A stretch of 64,000 bases of DNA from DASQZK01 sp963732905 (GTDB lineage: Bacteria; Bacteroidota; Bacteroidia; Bacteroidales; GCA-2748055). Below the pieces are notes generated by a model, which saw only the letters and a program-made list of their open reading frames with translations, was not told the DNA's origin and ran no database searches. Positions 1 through 8,903 of this stretch are shown here, in pieces. The stretch lies in contig CAVTBM010000010.1 in NCBI GenBank assembly GCA_963732905.1, positions 248,001 through 312,000 of the forward strand, in the 5' to 3' direction. The position numbers and the translations under genes were made by a program. Position 1 is the stretch's first letter. The number at the start of each line of letters is the position of its first letter.

Positions 1-457
1 GAAATTTTTCAATATAACCTATTGATACCGGATCATTGGCCATTATGTAATATTTCCCTCGAAATTCTTTAAGGAGCCTGGCATATTCAGCAGCAATCAG
101 GTCAGCCCCGAAGGAAACTTCATTCACGTATGTGAAGCCAAGCTTTCGAAGCATACTCACAAATTTCCTGTAATCGGTGATATCGGGAAATTCGGCGGCT
201 ATGGTGGGATCGACAAGGACGGCGATTGTGACTTTTTTGTCTGACAAGAGCTTCCTGCACTCCTCCCTTGAATCGAAATATTCGATGGCACAGGGCTTGC
301 ATGCGGCAATACAGCTACCGCAGCCAATGCAACGATTTGGCAGGATGCGAGGTACCACCTGGTCGGTTGTGACCTGGATGGCATTCACCGGGCAGGCACG
401 TACACAGGCATAACATACCTTGCACTTATCTTCAATTATGTTTACCAGAGCTTTCAA
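1..457 (-). CDS. Ferredoxin/[FeFe]-hydrogenase-like protein, 3' part beyond the window
   Basis: Partial gene read by translating the minus strand; the 3' end is outside the window. The first ~55 residues carry two [4Fe-4S] motifs (CKVCYACVRACP and CIGCGSCIAACKPC). They are followed by the start of an iron-hydrogenase large-subunit domain (KLGFTYVNEVSFGADLIAAEY). The layout and sequence match the N-terminus of the sensor kinase at 5361-7343, so this is probably a paralogous hydrogenase-like sensor or electron-transfer protein. The chosen start is TTG at 457, whose bases overlap the TGA of the upstream gene (TTGA), which implies translational coupling. Whether a kinase domain follows cannot be seen. 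Confidence 0.75.
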   Translation of the reverse strand, partial: MKALVNIIEDKCKVCYACVRACPVNAIQVTTDQVVPRILPNRCIGCGSCIAACKPCAIEYFDSREECRKLLSDKKVTIAVLVDPTIAAEFPDITDYRKFVSMLRKLGFTYVNEVSFGADLIAAEYARLLKEFRGKYYIMANDPVSIGYIEKF

Positions 458-723
458 ATCTTAGCTTTTTTAACCTTTCCCAGTTCCCTGTCCAGAATCT
501 CCGTAAGATTTTCAATGGTAACGCCTTCAAAAATCTTTTCATTGATCTTGAGCACCGGACCTTTATTGCATTTTCCAAAACAATGGTTCCCTTTAAATTG
601 TACCTGATCTTCCAGTTCATTTTGCTTCAGGTAATCCTGGATCATCTGGACCGCTTTTTTATTGCCTCTTGCAAAACAGGAACTTCCCAGGCAAATCATC
701 AATTCTGTATCTTTATCATTCAT
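454..723 (-). CDS. Thioredoxin-like [2Fe-2S] ferredoxin
   Basis: An 89-residue protein of the NuoE-type thioredoxin-like [2Fe-2S] fold without the N-terminal helical part. The four ligands are visible as C-x4-C (CLGSSC, about residues 11-16) and C-x3-C (HCFGKC, about residues 48-53). Such small proteins pass electrons to or from hydrogenase modules. It is first in a minus-strand operon and overlaps the following hydrogenase-like gene by 4 nt, so the two are probably partners. It is divergent from the hydCBA operon and shares the 724-1115 intergenic control region with it. Confidence 0.8.
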   Translation of the reverse strand: MNDKDTELMICLGSSCFARGNKKAVQMIQDYLKQNELEDQVQFKGNHCFGKCNKGPVLKINEKIFEGVTIENLTEILDRELGKVKKAKI

Positions 724-977
724 TCGGGACAGGTGCTTTGTTCCAAAATTAACAATAAAATTCGGAACCTAATTCGAATACACATCGATATCTCATCATT
801 CCGGATAAGATGTAAATATCATAAAATCAACGGTATAATACAAGTTTTTAATCTTTCGCTAATTTATACACTGTAAAAATTACCTGTCCTGCCAGTTGGC
901 AACCTTCAATCAATGACTGGTAATATGCAGATTATCAATAGTTAAGCAATATTTATTCATGAATGTGTTAAACAATA

Positions 978-995
978 TTGTTAGTTAAATAACAA
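978..995. promoter_or_regulatory. Rex-type operator upstream of hydC
   Basis: An 18-bp perfect palindrome TTGTTA-gttaaa-TAACAA. It has the TTGTTA-N6-TAACAA form reported for Rex repressors of anaerobes. It ends 2 bp before a candidate -33 element. A rex gene is the last regulatory gene of the downstream operon, so NADH/NAD+-responsive control with autoregulation is the likely role. Binding is inferred from the motif only. Confidence 0.7.
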
Positions 996-997
996 TG

Positions 998-1030
998 TTT
1001 GTAAAATAACAGTAAAGTTAATTATATTTG
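998..1030 (+). promoter_or_regulatory. Bacteroidota-type promoter of the hyd operon
   Basis: TTTG at 998-1001 and TATATTTG at 1023-1030, separated by 21 bp. This matches the Bacteroidota -33/-7 consensus TTTG...TAnnTTTG. Transcription would start near 1037, giving a leader of about 80 nt before hydC. Confidence 0.55.
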
Positions 1031-1115
1031 TGTGAGCTGCGAAAGGTGTTTTATGTCAGTTTGATACAAGCAGGATGACAAAAGAAACTTTACAGGCCGA
1101 AAAACTTATAAAAAT

Positions 1116-1574
1116 ATGTCTGAGATCAGTGAATTGCTTGGCAGGTTTCCCGATTTAAGCAGGGATAAACTGATTCCCGTGCTGCAGGAAATACAGGATG
1201 AGTTCGGTTATCTGTCGGAGGAATCGGTGAATGAACTGTCGGTGCATCTGAATCTCCCGACCAGCAAAATCTATGGTCTGGCGACGTTCTATAATCAGTT
1301 TCGGTTTTCCCCTCCGGGAAAGTATCATATCAGGATTTGTGAAGGTACGGGTTGTCACATCGAAGGTGCGGCATTACTGATTAAGGAGGTGGAAAAGCTG
1401 TTAAAGATTAGAGACGGTGAGACCACGCGGGACGGAAAATTCAGCCTTGAGATCCTTTCCTGCATCGGAGCCTGTGGTCAGGCACCGGTGATATCGGTTA
1501 ATGATGAGTATTATGCCAGCGTGGATAAGAAGAAGATAAGGGAGATTATTACGATGTACAAGGAAAAAGAATAG
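1116..1574 (+). CDS. hydC: NADH-linked [FeFe] hydrogenase gamma subunit (NuoE-like)
   Basis: A 152-residue NuoE/24-kDa family protein, the gamma subunit of a trimeric NAD(H)-dependent hydrogenase. A helical N-terminal half (about 1-70) is followed by a thioredoxin-like domain. That domain has intact [2Fe-2S] ligands: C-x4-C (CEGTGC, about 75-80) and C-x3-C (CIGAC, about 119-123). It would pass electrons between the NADH/FMN subunit and the catalytic subunit. It opens the operon; the gap to hydB is 6 nt. Length is normal for the family. Confidence 0.88.
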   Translation: MSEISELLGRFPDLSRDKLIPVLQEIQDEFGYLSEESVNELSVHLNLPTSKIYGLATFYNQFRFSPPGKYHIRICEGTGCHIEGAALLIKEVEKLLKIRDGETTRDGKFSLEILSCIGACGQAPVISVNDEYYASVDKKKIREIITMYKEKE

Positions 1575-1580
1575 GACGCT

Positions 1581-3530
1581 ATGGAAATCATTGCCAACGA
1601 CAGTACGGTTCAGCAACTTCTCACCGAAGTAGTTCAGCTCGACATGGTTGAATATACGGTCGCTATGGAGAAGAGTCTCCGGTTACTTTCCCGTGAAAAG
1701 GTAAACAGACTCCTTATCATGGTAAGTTCCGGTATGGCAGCCAGAGTTGCCGGTTCAGAAAAGACTGTCGGAGAGATGAAGGCCTATCTTCAGGAGCGCA
1801 ATGAGGATGCTGAAATTATAAGGACAGGTTGCCTGGGTCTGTGCAGTGCAGAACCTGTTGTCAGCATCCAGGTTCCGGGACGGGCAAGGTTATTCTTTTC
1901 CAGGATCACCTCTGACCAGGTTGCTTCACTGCTGGATGCGGTTTTTCATCATGTTGTACCTTCTGAAAACCTCATTGGTCAACTTCGGAACACGGCTCAT
2001 GAGCCCTGGAAGGGAGTTGTTTTCCTGGATGAGGTGCCCTTTTTTGCCGGGCAGAAACGCCTGATCCTTAAAAACTGCGGGATCATTGATCCGAACTCTA
2101 TTGAAGAATATATTGCCGGCGGAGGATACAAGGCTTTCCTGAAAACCATCCGGCATTATACTTCCAGCGAAATATGCGATCTCGTTGATGAAAGTGGTCT
2201 GAGAGGCCGTTCTGGCAGCGGATTTCCCACAGGTCAGAAATGGAAAATTGCCTGTCATACACCGTCCGATCAGAAATATCTTATTTGTAATGCCGAAGAG
2301 AGTGATCCCGGTGCTTTCATGGACAGGTCGATTATGGAAGGAGATCCTCATTTGCTGATTGAAGGGATGGCTATTGCCGCTTATGCTGTCGGCGCAACGA
2401 AAGCTTACATTTACATCAGGTCGGAATATACCGAAGCGATCGGCCGGCTTGAGCAGGCTTTGAAACAGGCTGATGAATATGGTTTGCTTGGCGATCATAT
2501 TTTTGGCAGTGGCTTTAACCTGAGGATATCGGTGCGAAAGGGCCCGGGAGCCTTCGTATGCGGTGAAGAAACTGCACTTATACGGAGTCTTGAAGGAAAA
2601 CGCGGCATGCCCAGGTCAAAACCTCCTTTTCCTGCCACCAGCGGTTTGCATAAAAAGCCCACTATTATCAACAACGTAGAGACACTATCCAACATACCGG
2701 TTATCATTGCCAGAGGGCCTAAATGGTTTAAAGAAACCGGAACGGAGAATAATACCGGAACGAAAATATTTGCCATCTCCGGAAAAGTTAAGGATGCCGG
2801 TTTGATTGAAGTTCCGCTGGGCACCTCGCTGAAGGATATCATTTTCAATATTGCGGGAGGTACCAGGAATGACCGTCCGTTAAAGGCCATTCATATCGGT
2901 GGGCCGTCGGGCTGTATTCTGCCAGCAGGCAAGCTCGACATTCCTGTAACTTTCGAGGCCATGAGCAGTGCGGGGACGATCATGGGCAGCGGCGGCATTG
3001 TGGTGTTGGATGAGGATGTCTGTATCATCGACATGGTCAAGTATTATATGAACTTCATGCAAAAGCAGAGTTGCGGAAAATGTATACCCTGCCGGGAAGG
3101 AACACGCCGGATGTCAGAGATCCTGGAAAGTATTTCCCGCAAACCGGTGGATGAAAACGGTCATGCCACCCTTGAAAGGTTTAAAGGAGCTATTCAGCTC
3201 GAAAGCCTGGCTTCGGTGATGAAAGACACTTCGCTGTGTGGCCTGGGGCAGAAAGCCCCAAACCCGGTCCTCAGCACACTTGAGCATTTCCGCGACGAAT
3301 ACGAAGAACATATCTTTGACCGGAAATGCCGGTCCAACGTTTGCACGGAGTTGCGATCCTATTTCATCGATGTTGAACATTGCACCGGTTGTTCCGTTTG
3401 TGCTAAAAAATGTCCTTCTGAGGCCATTTTCGGCACTCCTCTCCACCCGTATTTTATCGTACAGGAGAAATGCACCGGCTGCGGACTATGCTTCGACTCG
3501 TGTAAATTCAGTGCTATTGATTACAAATAA
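1581..3530 (+). CDS. hydB: NADH-linked [FeFe] hydrogenase beta subunit (NuoF-like)
   Basis: A 649-residue protein with an N-terminal thioredoxin-like domain (about 1-130) and a NuoF-type FMN/NADH domain (GRSGSGFPTGQKW and GPGAFVCGEETAL). Then follow an SLBB region, the NuoF [4Fe-4S] site (SCGKCIPCREGTRR, then SLCGLGQ) and two C-terminal ferredoxin clusters (CTGCSVCAKKCP and CTGCGLCFDSC). This is the layout of HydB in electron-bifurcating hydrogenases. One oddity: in the N-terminal domain only the second cysteine pair (TGCLGLC) remains. The region that normally carries the first two ligands reads LLIMVSSGMAA, with methionines at the cysteine positions, so that [2Fe-2S] cluster is probably absent or altered. 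Confidence 0.87.
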   Translation: MEIIANDSTVQQLLTEVVQLDMVEYTVAMEKSLRLLSREKVNRLLIMVSSGMAARVAGSEKTVGEMKAYLQERNEDAEIIRTGCLGLCSAEPVVSIQVPGRARLFFSRITSDQVASLLDAVFHHVVPSENLIGQLRNTAHEPWKGVVFLDEVPFFAGQKRLILKNCGIIDPNSIEEYIAGGGYKAFLKTIRHYTSSEICDLVDESGLRGRSGSGFPTGQKWKIACHTPSDQKYLICNAEESDPGAFMDRSIMEGDPHLLIEGMAIAAYAVGATKAYIYIRSEYTEAIGRLEQALKQADEYGLLGDHIFGSGFNLRISVRKGPGAFVCGEETALIRSLEGKRGMPRSKPPFPATSGLHKKPTIINNVETLSNIPVIIARGPKWFKETGTENNTGTKIFAISGKVKDAGLIEVPLGTSLKDIIFNIAGGTRNDRPLKAIHIGGPSGCILPAGKLDIPVTFEAMSSAGTIMGSGGIVVLDEDVCIIDMVKYYMNFMQKQSCGKCIPCREGTRRMSEILESISRKPVDENGHATLERFKGAIQLESLASVMKDTSLCGLGQKAPNPVLSTLEHFRDEYEEHIFDRKCRSNVCTELRSYFIDVEHCTGCSVCAKKCPSEAIFGTPLHPYFIVQEKCTGCGLCFDSCKFSAIDYK

Positions 3531-3621
3531 GCATAGATATGAGGACGCCTACCGGCACAGGTAATGACTATGGGATATGGTATGGACACATTTGTAATTT
3601 GAACTAAAATACTTCACATAA

Positions 3622-5346
3622 ATGGTATTCAACATTGAGGTAAACGGGAGGGTGATACAGGCCCGCAAAGGAGAGACCATCCTTACGGCTTTGCGAAGGA
3701 ACGGGATACAGGTTCCTACACTTTGCAATATGAAGGAATTTTCTCCAACCGGTGCGTGCAGGATGTGTGTGGTAGAAGTGGAAGGGAAAGACAGCCTCAT
3801 ACCTTCCTGTTCTTACCCTGTTGAAGAGTGGTTGAAAATCTCCACTCATACACCCAGAGTCCTCAAGGCGCGAAAGACCATTGTTGAACTGTTGCTTTCC
3901 AATCATCCCGATGATTGCCTTTACTGCGAGCGCAACGGCAGCTGCGAACTTCAGGAGATGGCTGAAGATCTCAATATCCGTGAACGCAGGATACCCGGCA
4001 GGAAAAGTAAATTCAAAATTGACAAATCCAGCCTGAGCATCGTCCATGATCCGTCGAAATGCATCTTGTGCGGGCGCTGTGTCAGGATATGCGAGGAACA
4101 ACAGGTTGTATCGACACTGGATTTCACCAGGAGAGGGAGTGAACTGATTATTTCCACTTCTTTCGACAAACCGCTGAACTTCTCAAACTGTATCAGTTGT
4201 GGTCAGTGCGTCATAATATGTCCGACCGGCGCACTCACCGAAAAACTGCAATATGCCGAGCTGGACCAGGTGTTGTATGACCACAGGAAAAAAGTGATCG
4301 CCCAGTATTCACCCACTGTAGCTGTTTCTGTTGCGGAAGAATTCGGGCTGAAGCACGGCAGGGATACGAACGGGCTCATCAATGCCGCCCTCCGGAAGAT
4401 TGGTTTTGACAAAGTTTTTGAGACATCCTTTGGCGCCGACCTCATGGTAATAGAGCAGGCAGACGAGTTTATCAAACGGTATGAATCGAAGGAACGGCTG
4501 CCCCTGATCACGGGATGCTGCCCTGCATGGATCAGGTTTGCAGAGCAAAATTATCCGGATCTGCTGGCTAATATCAGTTCCGTCCGTTCCCCCCAGCAGA
4601 TCATGGGGTCACTTATCCGGCACTGGATTACCGGCAAGGGAGGTTATAATCCCGCTGAGATATATTCAGTATCTGTGATGCCCTGCACCGCTAAAAAATA
4701 TGAAGCCCAGCGTACGGAGATGACCAGTAAAGGCATTGCCGATATTGACACGGTGCTCACCACCCGTGAACTGGTCAGACTCATCAGACTCCATGGCATT
4801 GATATGAATCACCTGGACCCCGAACCTGCGGATGAACCCATGGGAGCTATGAGCTCGGCTGGTAAGCTTTTCGGAGTCGGGGGCGGACCTCTTGAGGCAC
4901 TCATGCGAACGGTATATTACAAGCTGACAGGCGAAGAACTGACGAACCTGAGGATGACTAAGCTTCGTGCCAGCCGGACTTACAAGGAGATGAGCCTGAA
5001 AACTGGAAAGAAAGAAATCTCGATCATAGCCGTCAGTGGCCTGGCCGAAGCTGTCAAGCTGATTGCGGAAGTCAGGGCCGGCAGGAAAAAACCAGATATC
5101 ATCGAAATATTAGCCTGTCCGTATGGATGTGTCAATGGAGGAGGTCAGCCGGTACAACCCAATGAGATGACCATCCGGAACCGGATCAAAGCACTTTACG
5201 ATGCTGACAATAAAGAAAGAATCAAAGTTGCACACCGGAATCCTCAGATACTCAGGATTTACGATGAAGTGCTTGAGAAGCCGGGGAGCAGTAAAAGCAA
5301 GGAATGGCTTCACACCAGTTATCATCCTAAGGAAGAGGCAAACTGA
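3622..5346 (+). CDS. hydA: Catalytic subunit of [FeFe] hydrogenase
   Basis: A 574-residue group A [FeFe] hydrogenase. Visible sites are [2Fe-2S] ligands C35, C46, C49 and C63; a His-ligated [4Fe-4S] cluster (H95, C99, C102, C108); and two ferredoxin clusters (C147-C157 and C190-C200). The H-cluster motifs are L1 TGCCPAW (C299 proton shuttle, C300 ligand), L2 MPCTAKK (C355) and L3 ACPYGCVNGGGQP (C499, C503). These positions coincide with the Clostridium CpI numbering. L1 has Gly where the family usually has Ser. Together with HydB and HydC it should interconvert H2 with NADH plus reduced ferredoxin. The maturation genes hydEFG are not in this window. Confidence 0.93.
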   Translation: MVFNIEVNGRVIQARKGETILTALRRNGIQVPTLCNMKEFSPTGACRMCVVEVEGKDSLIPSCSYPVEEWLKISTHTPRVLKARKTIVELLLSNHPDDCLYCERNGSCELQEMAEDLNIRERRIPGRKSKFKIDKSSLSIVHDPSKCILCGRCVRICEEQQVVSTLDFTRRGSELIISTSFDKPLNFSNCISCGQCVIICPTGALTEKLQYAELDQVLYDHRKKVIAQYSPTVAVSVAEEFGLKHGRDTNGLINAALRKIGFDKVFETSFGADLMVIEQADEFIKRYESKERLPLITGCCPAWIRFAEQNYPDLLANISSVRSPQQIMGSLIRHWITGKGGYNPAEIYSVSVMPCTAKKYEAQRTEMTSKGIADIDTVLTTRELVRLIRLHGIDMNHLDPEPADEPMGAMSSAGKLFGVGGGPLEALMRTVYYKLTGEELTNLRMTKLRASRTYKEMSLKTGKKEISIIAVSGLAEAVKLIAEVRAGRKKPDIIEILACPYGCVNGGGQPVQPNEMTIRNRIKALYDADNKERIKVAHRNPQILRIYDEVLEKPGSSKSKEWLHTSYHPKEEAN

Positions 5347-5360
5347 GAAACGCTTATACC

Positions 5361-7343
5361 ATGAATTCCAGGGAGAACCTAGTATATACTATTAAAGACA
5401 AATGCAGAGTATGTTATACCTGCGTGAGGGAATGTCCTGTCAAAGCCATTAAGATCATCAACGGGCAGGCCGAAGTGATCAGTGAACGTTGCATTGCCTG
5501 CGGGAACTGTACGAAGGTTTGCAGTCAGGGTGCCAAGGTCTTTAAAAATACAGTATCACAGGTAGAGAACCTGCTCTCATCACCCGTTCCGGTTTATGCC
5601 CTGGTTGCTCCCAGTTTCGTAGCTGAATTCGGTGAAATGAATGATTTCAGGGTGCTGGTCGGTATGGTCAGGGCGCTGGGATTTGAGAAGGTATTTGAAG
5701 TATCCTTCGGGGCAGACCTGGTAGCGGAAGAATACAGTAAACTCTTAAGCCAGGGGACGGGCCGGGGATATATCTCTTCAGACTGCCCGGCCATCGTAGC
5801 ATTTATAGAAAAATACCATCCCGATATTATGGAAAATCTCGCCCCGGTGGTTTCACCGATGGTTGCCATGTCACGGTATCTGAGGATGGTCCATGGCGGT
5901 GATTTCAAACTGGTGTTTATTGGTCCGTGTATTGCTAAAAAGAATGAGTCGGATGAAGTGGATGAGAAGATCACCTTTGTAGAGTTGAGGGAGATGTTCG
6001 AAAGTCACAATGTTCACATGAACGGTGTACCCCCCGTTTCTTTTGATCCTCCGACCGGGGGACGAGGAGCCATGTTCCCCGTAAGCCATGGTCTGCTTGA
6101 AACGGTCAATATTGCCGACGATGATCTTCGCCATAACGTGATTGTAGCTGAAGGAAGGGAAGATTTCCAGGAAGCTGTCAGGGAGTATGAAACAGGATCT
6201 GTTGAATCGGAACACCTCGAACTGCTGTGTTGCTCCGGATGCATCATGGGTCCGGGTACCACGAAAAACGGGAAGAAGCATGCGCGTGTCGCAAGGGTGA
6301 TCAGATATGTAAGGGAGAAGTACCTTGATTTTGACCATGAAGCCTGGGAGGAGGCCAAGGCAGGAAGCCGCAATCTTGATCTGAGTCGTTCATTCCAAAG
6401 CGACGATCAGCGCATTGCCGATCCTTCTGAAGACGGGATCGAGGAAATTCTTCAGGCGATGAACAAATACGACCCGGCTGACCATTTGAACTGTGGTGCC
6501 TGCGGCTACGATACATGCCGGAACCATGCTATTGCCATCAAGAAAGGGCTTGCGGAAACTGAGATGTGCCTGCCGTATACCATTGATAAGCTTCATCACT
6601 CGATTGAGGAACTTGGTATTTCCAATGAAAAGCTGATGTCGGTGCAACAGGTGCTGAAGCAGACTGAGAAGCTTGCTCACATGGGGCAGCTGTCGGCTGG
6701 CATTGCACATGAACTCAATAATCCGCTGGGGGTGGTCATCATGTATTCAAATATCCTTCTTGAAGAGTATGCCAATGAGCCGTCGCTTCACGATGATCTG
6801 CAGCTGATCGTTGAACAGGCGGAACGTTGCAAGGTGATTGTGGGCGGTCTGTTGAATTTTGCGCGGAAAAACCAGGTAAATTACAGTGAAACGGATCTGA
6901 ACGACCTGGTACGACTATCCGTAGCTTCGGTCATCATTCCCGGAAGTATTCGTATCAGGGTAAATAACAGGCTGACCAATCCATTTGCCGAAACAGACCG
7001 GGAACAGATGGTACAGGTCATTTCCAACCTGATCAAAAATGCCGTTGAGGCCATGCCTGGTACCGGGGAGATAGGGATAAACCTGGAAGAGGCCGGACGT
7101 GATGTCAGTATCTCTATTGAAGATACCGGAAGCGGCATCAATGAAAATGATTTGCAAAAAGTATTCGAGCCCTTTTTTACTACCAAAGGGATAGGTAAAG
7201 GTACCGGGCTGGGGCTGGCTACAGCTTATGGGGTAGTGAAGATGCATAAGGGGAAAATCAGTGTGACATCCAATGCCAATCCGGCCGACGGACCTACTTT
7301 TACGAAATTTGTCATTCGGTTGCCAAGACACAGACCGGTATAA
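5361..7343 (+). CDS. Hydrogenase-like sensor histidine kinase
   Basis: A 660-residue fusion. Two [4Fe-4S] motifs lie at residues 15-54. A hydrogenase H-cluster domain follows with SSDCPAI (D141, C142), FIGPCIAKK (C190) and LLCCSGCIMGPG. Then comes a four-cysteine Fe-S domain (CGACGYDTC...C), a HisKA dimerisation helix (GIAHELNNPLG, phospho-acceptor His) and a HATPase_c domain (DTGSG, GTGLGLA). The four H-cluster ligands are kept, but the proton-shuttle cysteine before C142 is Asp. Loss of that cysteine is a feature of sensory rather than catalytic [FeFe] hydrogenases. No membrane segment is seen, so the protein is probably a cytoplasmic sensor of H2 or redox state signalling to the next two genes (17 nt and beyond). 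Confidence 0.85.
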   Translation: MNSRENLVYTIKDKCRVCYTCVRECPVKAIKIINGQAEVISERCIACGNCTKVCSQGAKVFKNTVSQVENLLSSPVPVYALVAPSFVAEFGEMNDFRVLVGMVRALGFEKVFEVSFGADLVAEEYSKLLSQGTGRGYISSDCPAIVAFIEKYHPDIMENLAPVVSPMVAMSRYLRMVHGGDFKLVFIGPCIAKKNESDEVDEKITFVELREMFESHNVHMNGVPPVSFDPPTGGRGAMFPVSHGLLETVNIADDDLRHNVIVAEGREDFQEAVREYETGSVESEHLELLCCSGCIMGPGTTKNGKKHARVARVIRYVREKYLDFDHEAWEEAKAGSRNLDLSRSFQSDDQRIADPSEDGIEEILQAMNKYDPADHLNCGACGYDTCRNHAIAIKKGLAETEMCLPYTIDKLHHSIEELGISNEKLMSVQQVLKQTEKLAHMGQLSAGIAHELNNPLGVVIMYSNILLEEYANEPSLHDDLQLIVEQAERCKVIVGGLLNFARKNQVNYSETDLNDLVRLSVASVIIPGSIRIRVNNRLTNPFAETDREQMVQVISNLIKNAVEAMPGTGEIGINLEEAGRDVSISIEDTGSGINENDLQKVFEPFFTTKGIGKGTGLGLATAYGVVKMHKGKISVTSNANPADGPTFTKFVIRLPRHRPV

Positions 7344-7360
7344 TATAAACTCAACAGGTC

Positions 7361-7762
7361 ATGAACAGAAAAACCATTTTGGTCGTTGACGACGATTTTG
7401 ATTATTTGTTCCAGGTAAAATTTTTACTGGAGAACTGGGGCTATTCGGTTGTCACTGCTGAAAGCCAGCGTGAGGCGGAGAACATCATCAGTCGTATGAG
7501 GCCCGACCTGGCCATTCTCGATCTGATGATGGAAAATGACGACAGCGGATTCATCCTCAGCTACAAACTTAAAAGTCGTTATCCTGATGTGCCCGTCATT
7601 ATTGCCACTGCCGTTTCAGCCGAAACAGGTATGACTTTCAGCCTCAGTACGGATGAAGAAAAGAAGTGGATAAGAGCAGACCTGTATCTTGAAAAAGGAG
7701 TCAGACCTGATCAGCTTAAACAAGGAATAGAGAACCTATTAAATAAGAATGGAATCACTTAA
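7361..7762 (+). CDS. Single-domain response regulator
   Basis: A 133-residue CheY-like receiver. The acidic pair lies in LVVDDDFDY, the phospho-acceptor Asp in LAILDLMM, and later the Thr/Ala and Lys positions (ATAVS, YLEKG). It has no output domain, so it probably relays phosphate or acts by protein contact. It lies between the hydrogenase-like kinase and the receiver-kinase hybrid and overlaps the latter by 14 nt, which points to one signalling chain. Confidence 0.85.
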   Translation: MNRKTILVVDDDFDYLFQVKFLLENWGYSVVTAESQREAENIISRMRPDLAILDLMMENDDSGFILSYKLKSRYPDVPVIIATAVSAETGMTFSLSTDEEKKWIRADLYLEKGVRPDQLKQGIENLLNKNGIT

Positions 7763-8867
7763 ACTTCTCGTTGTTGATGATGAACCGGGCATCCGCTCCG
7801 GCGTCGTCAGAATCCTGTCGAAGCATAGCGTGAGCTACCCCTTCATGGATGAGGATTATACCTTTGAATGCCTGGAAGCAGCCACCGGTGAGGAAGGTAT
7901 CGAAATTATCGACCGTGAAAATCCGGATATCGTATTGCTCGACAATAAACTTCCGGGCATCACCGGTATGCAGGTCCTCGACTATATACGCCTTAAGAAT
8001 ATCGACATCATGGTTGCCATGATCACATCCTACGCCTCCCTGGATATAGCTGTCAAAGCAACTGATGACGGTGCCTGCGATTTCATTCCCAAACCTTTTA
8101 CTCCCCAGGAATTAAAATCATCCGTCGATAACCTCACCAAACAACTCTTCCTGAAACGGATCACCCGTAAAATGAAAAATGAGGGAAAGAAAATCCGTTA
8201 CCAGTTTGTTTCCATCCTGTCACACGAGCTGAAAGCGCCTCTTAATGCGATTGAAGGCTATCTGAACATCATGAAAAACAAACAGGCTGGCGAGAGTATA
8301 GAGGATTACGAACAGATGATAACCCGGTCACTTGACCGCATTCAGGGTATGAGGAGCCTCATCATGGACCTCCTCGATTTTACAAAGATCAGGCTCGAGA
8401 AAAAGACAGAGAAAATCGTAAAAGTCAATCTTAAAAAACTTGCTCGCGATTCAATTAGTACTATAAAACCGTATGCTATTCAAAAAAATGTTATTTTTAC
8501 CCTCGATGCTCAGGATGATGTTGTGATTGAAGCAGATCCAAATGATATGGAGATCATATTTAACAATTTGATGTCCAATGCTGTTAAATACAACAAGGAT
8601 GGAGGAAGAGTTGATATTATCATCCGCAGAGATACTGAACAACTAACCATCAAGGTGAAGGATACGGGAATAGGGATGAGGCAGGAGGATGCCGCCCTTT
8701 TGTTTAAGGAATTTGTTAGAATTAAAAACGAAAAAACAAAGCATATAGCGGGAAGTGGGCTGGGTTTATCGATTGTCAGAAAAATCACGGAACTTTATCA
8801 CGGTAATATCAGCGTGGAAAGTGTCCCTGACGAAGGAAGTATATTTACAGTTCATTTGCCTGTTTAA
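7749..8867 (+). CDS. Receiver-histidine kinase hybrid
   Basis: A 372-residue protein. A receiver domain (LLVVDDEPG, phospho-acceptor in IVLLDNKLPG, conserved Lys in FIPKPF) spans about residues 1-130. It is followed by a HisKA helix with the acceptor His in SILSHELKAPLNA and a HATPase_c domain (NLMSNAVKYN, DTGIGM, GSGLGLSI). There is no membrane segment or DNA-binding domain. A kinase with an N-terminal receiver fits a downstream node of a phosphorelay started by the hydrogenase-like kinase. The final transcriptional output of the relay is not visible here. Confidence 0.85.
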   Translation: MESLKLLVVDDEPGIRSGVVRILSKHSVSYPFMDEDYTFECLEAATGEEGIEIIDRENPDIVLLDNKLPGITGMQVLDYIRLKNIDIMVAMITSYASLDIAVKATDDGACDFIPKPFTPQELKSSVDNLTKQLFLKRITRKMKNEGKKIRYQFVSILSHELKAPLNAIEGYLNIMKNKQAGESIEDYEQMITRSLDRIQGMRSLIMDLLDFTKIRLEKKTEKIVKVNLKKLARDSISTIKPYAIQKNVIFTLDAQDDVVIEADPNDMEIIFNNLMSNAVKYNKDGGRVDIIIRRDTEQLTIKVKDTGIGMRQEDAALLFKEFVRIKNEKTKHIAGSGLGLSIVRKITELYHGNISVESVPDEGSIFTVHLPV

Positions 8868-8903
8868 CCTTAACACCGGACTTTGCAAAAACACAAAGCC
8901 TTG

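Larger units (their letters stand above)
724..1115. other. Divergent control region of the hydrogenase locus
   Basis: A 392-bp AT-rich gap between the two divergent hydrogenase-related operons. It holds the Rex-type palindrome and promoter listed separately, plus a second short palindrome (AACAATATTGTT, 971-982) abutting the Rex site. On the minus strand CAAAATTA (744-751) could be a -7 element for the small ferredoxin gene, but no matching -33 element was seen. No credible coding sequence was found. Confidence 0.6.
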
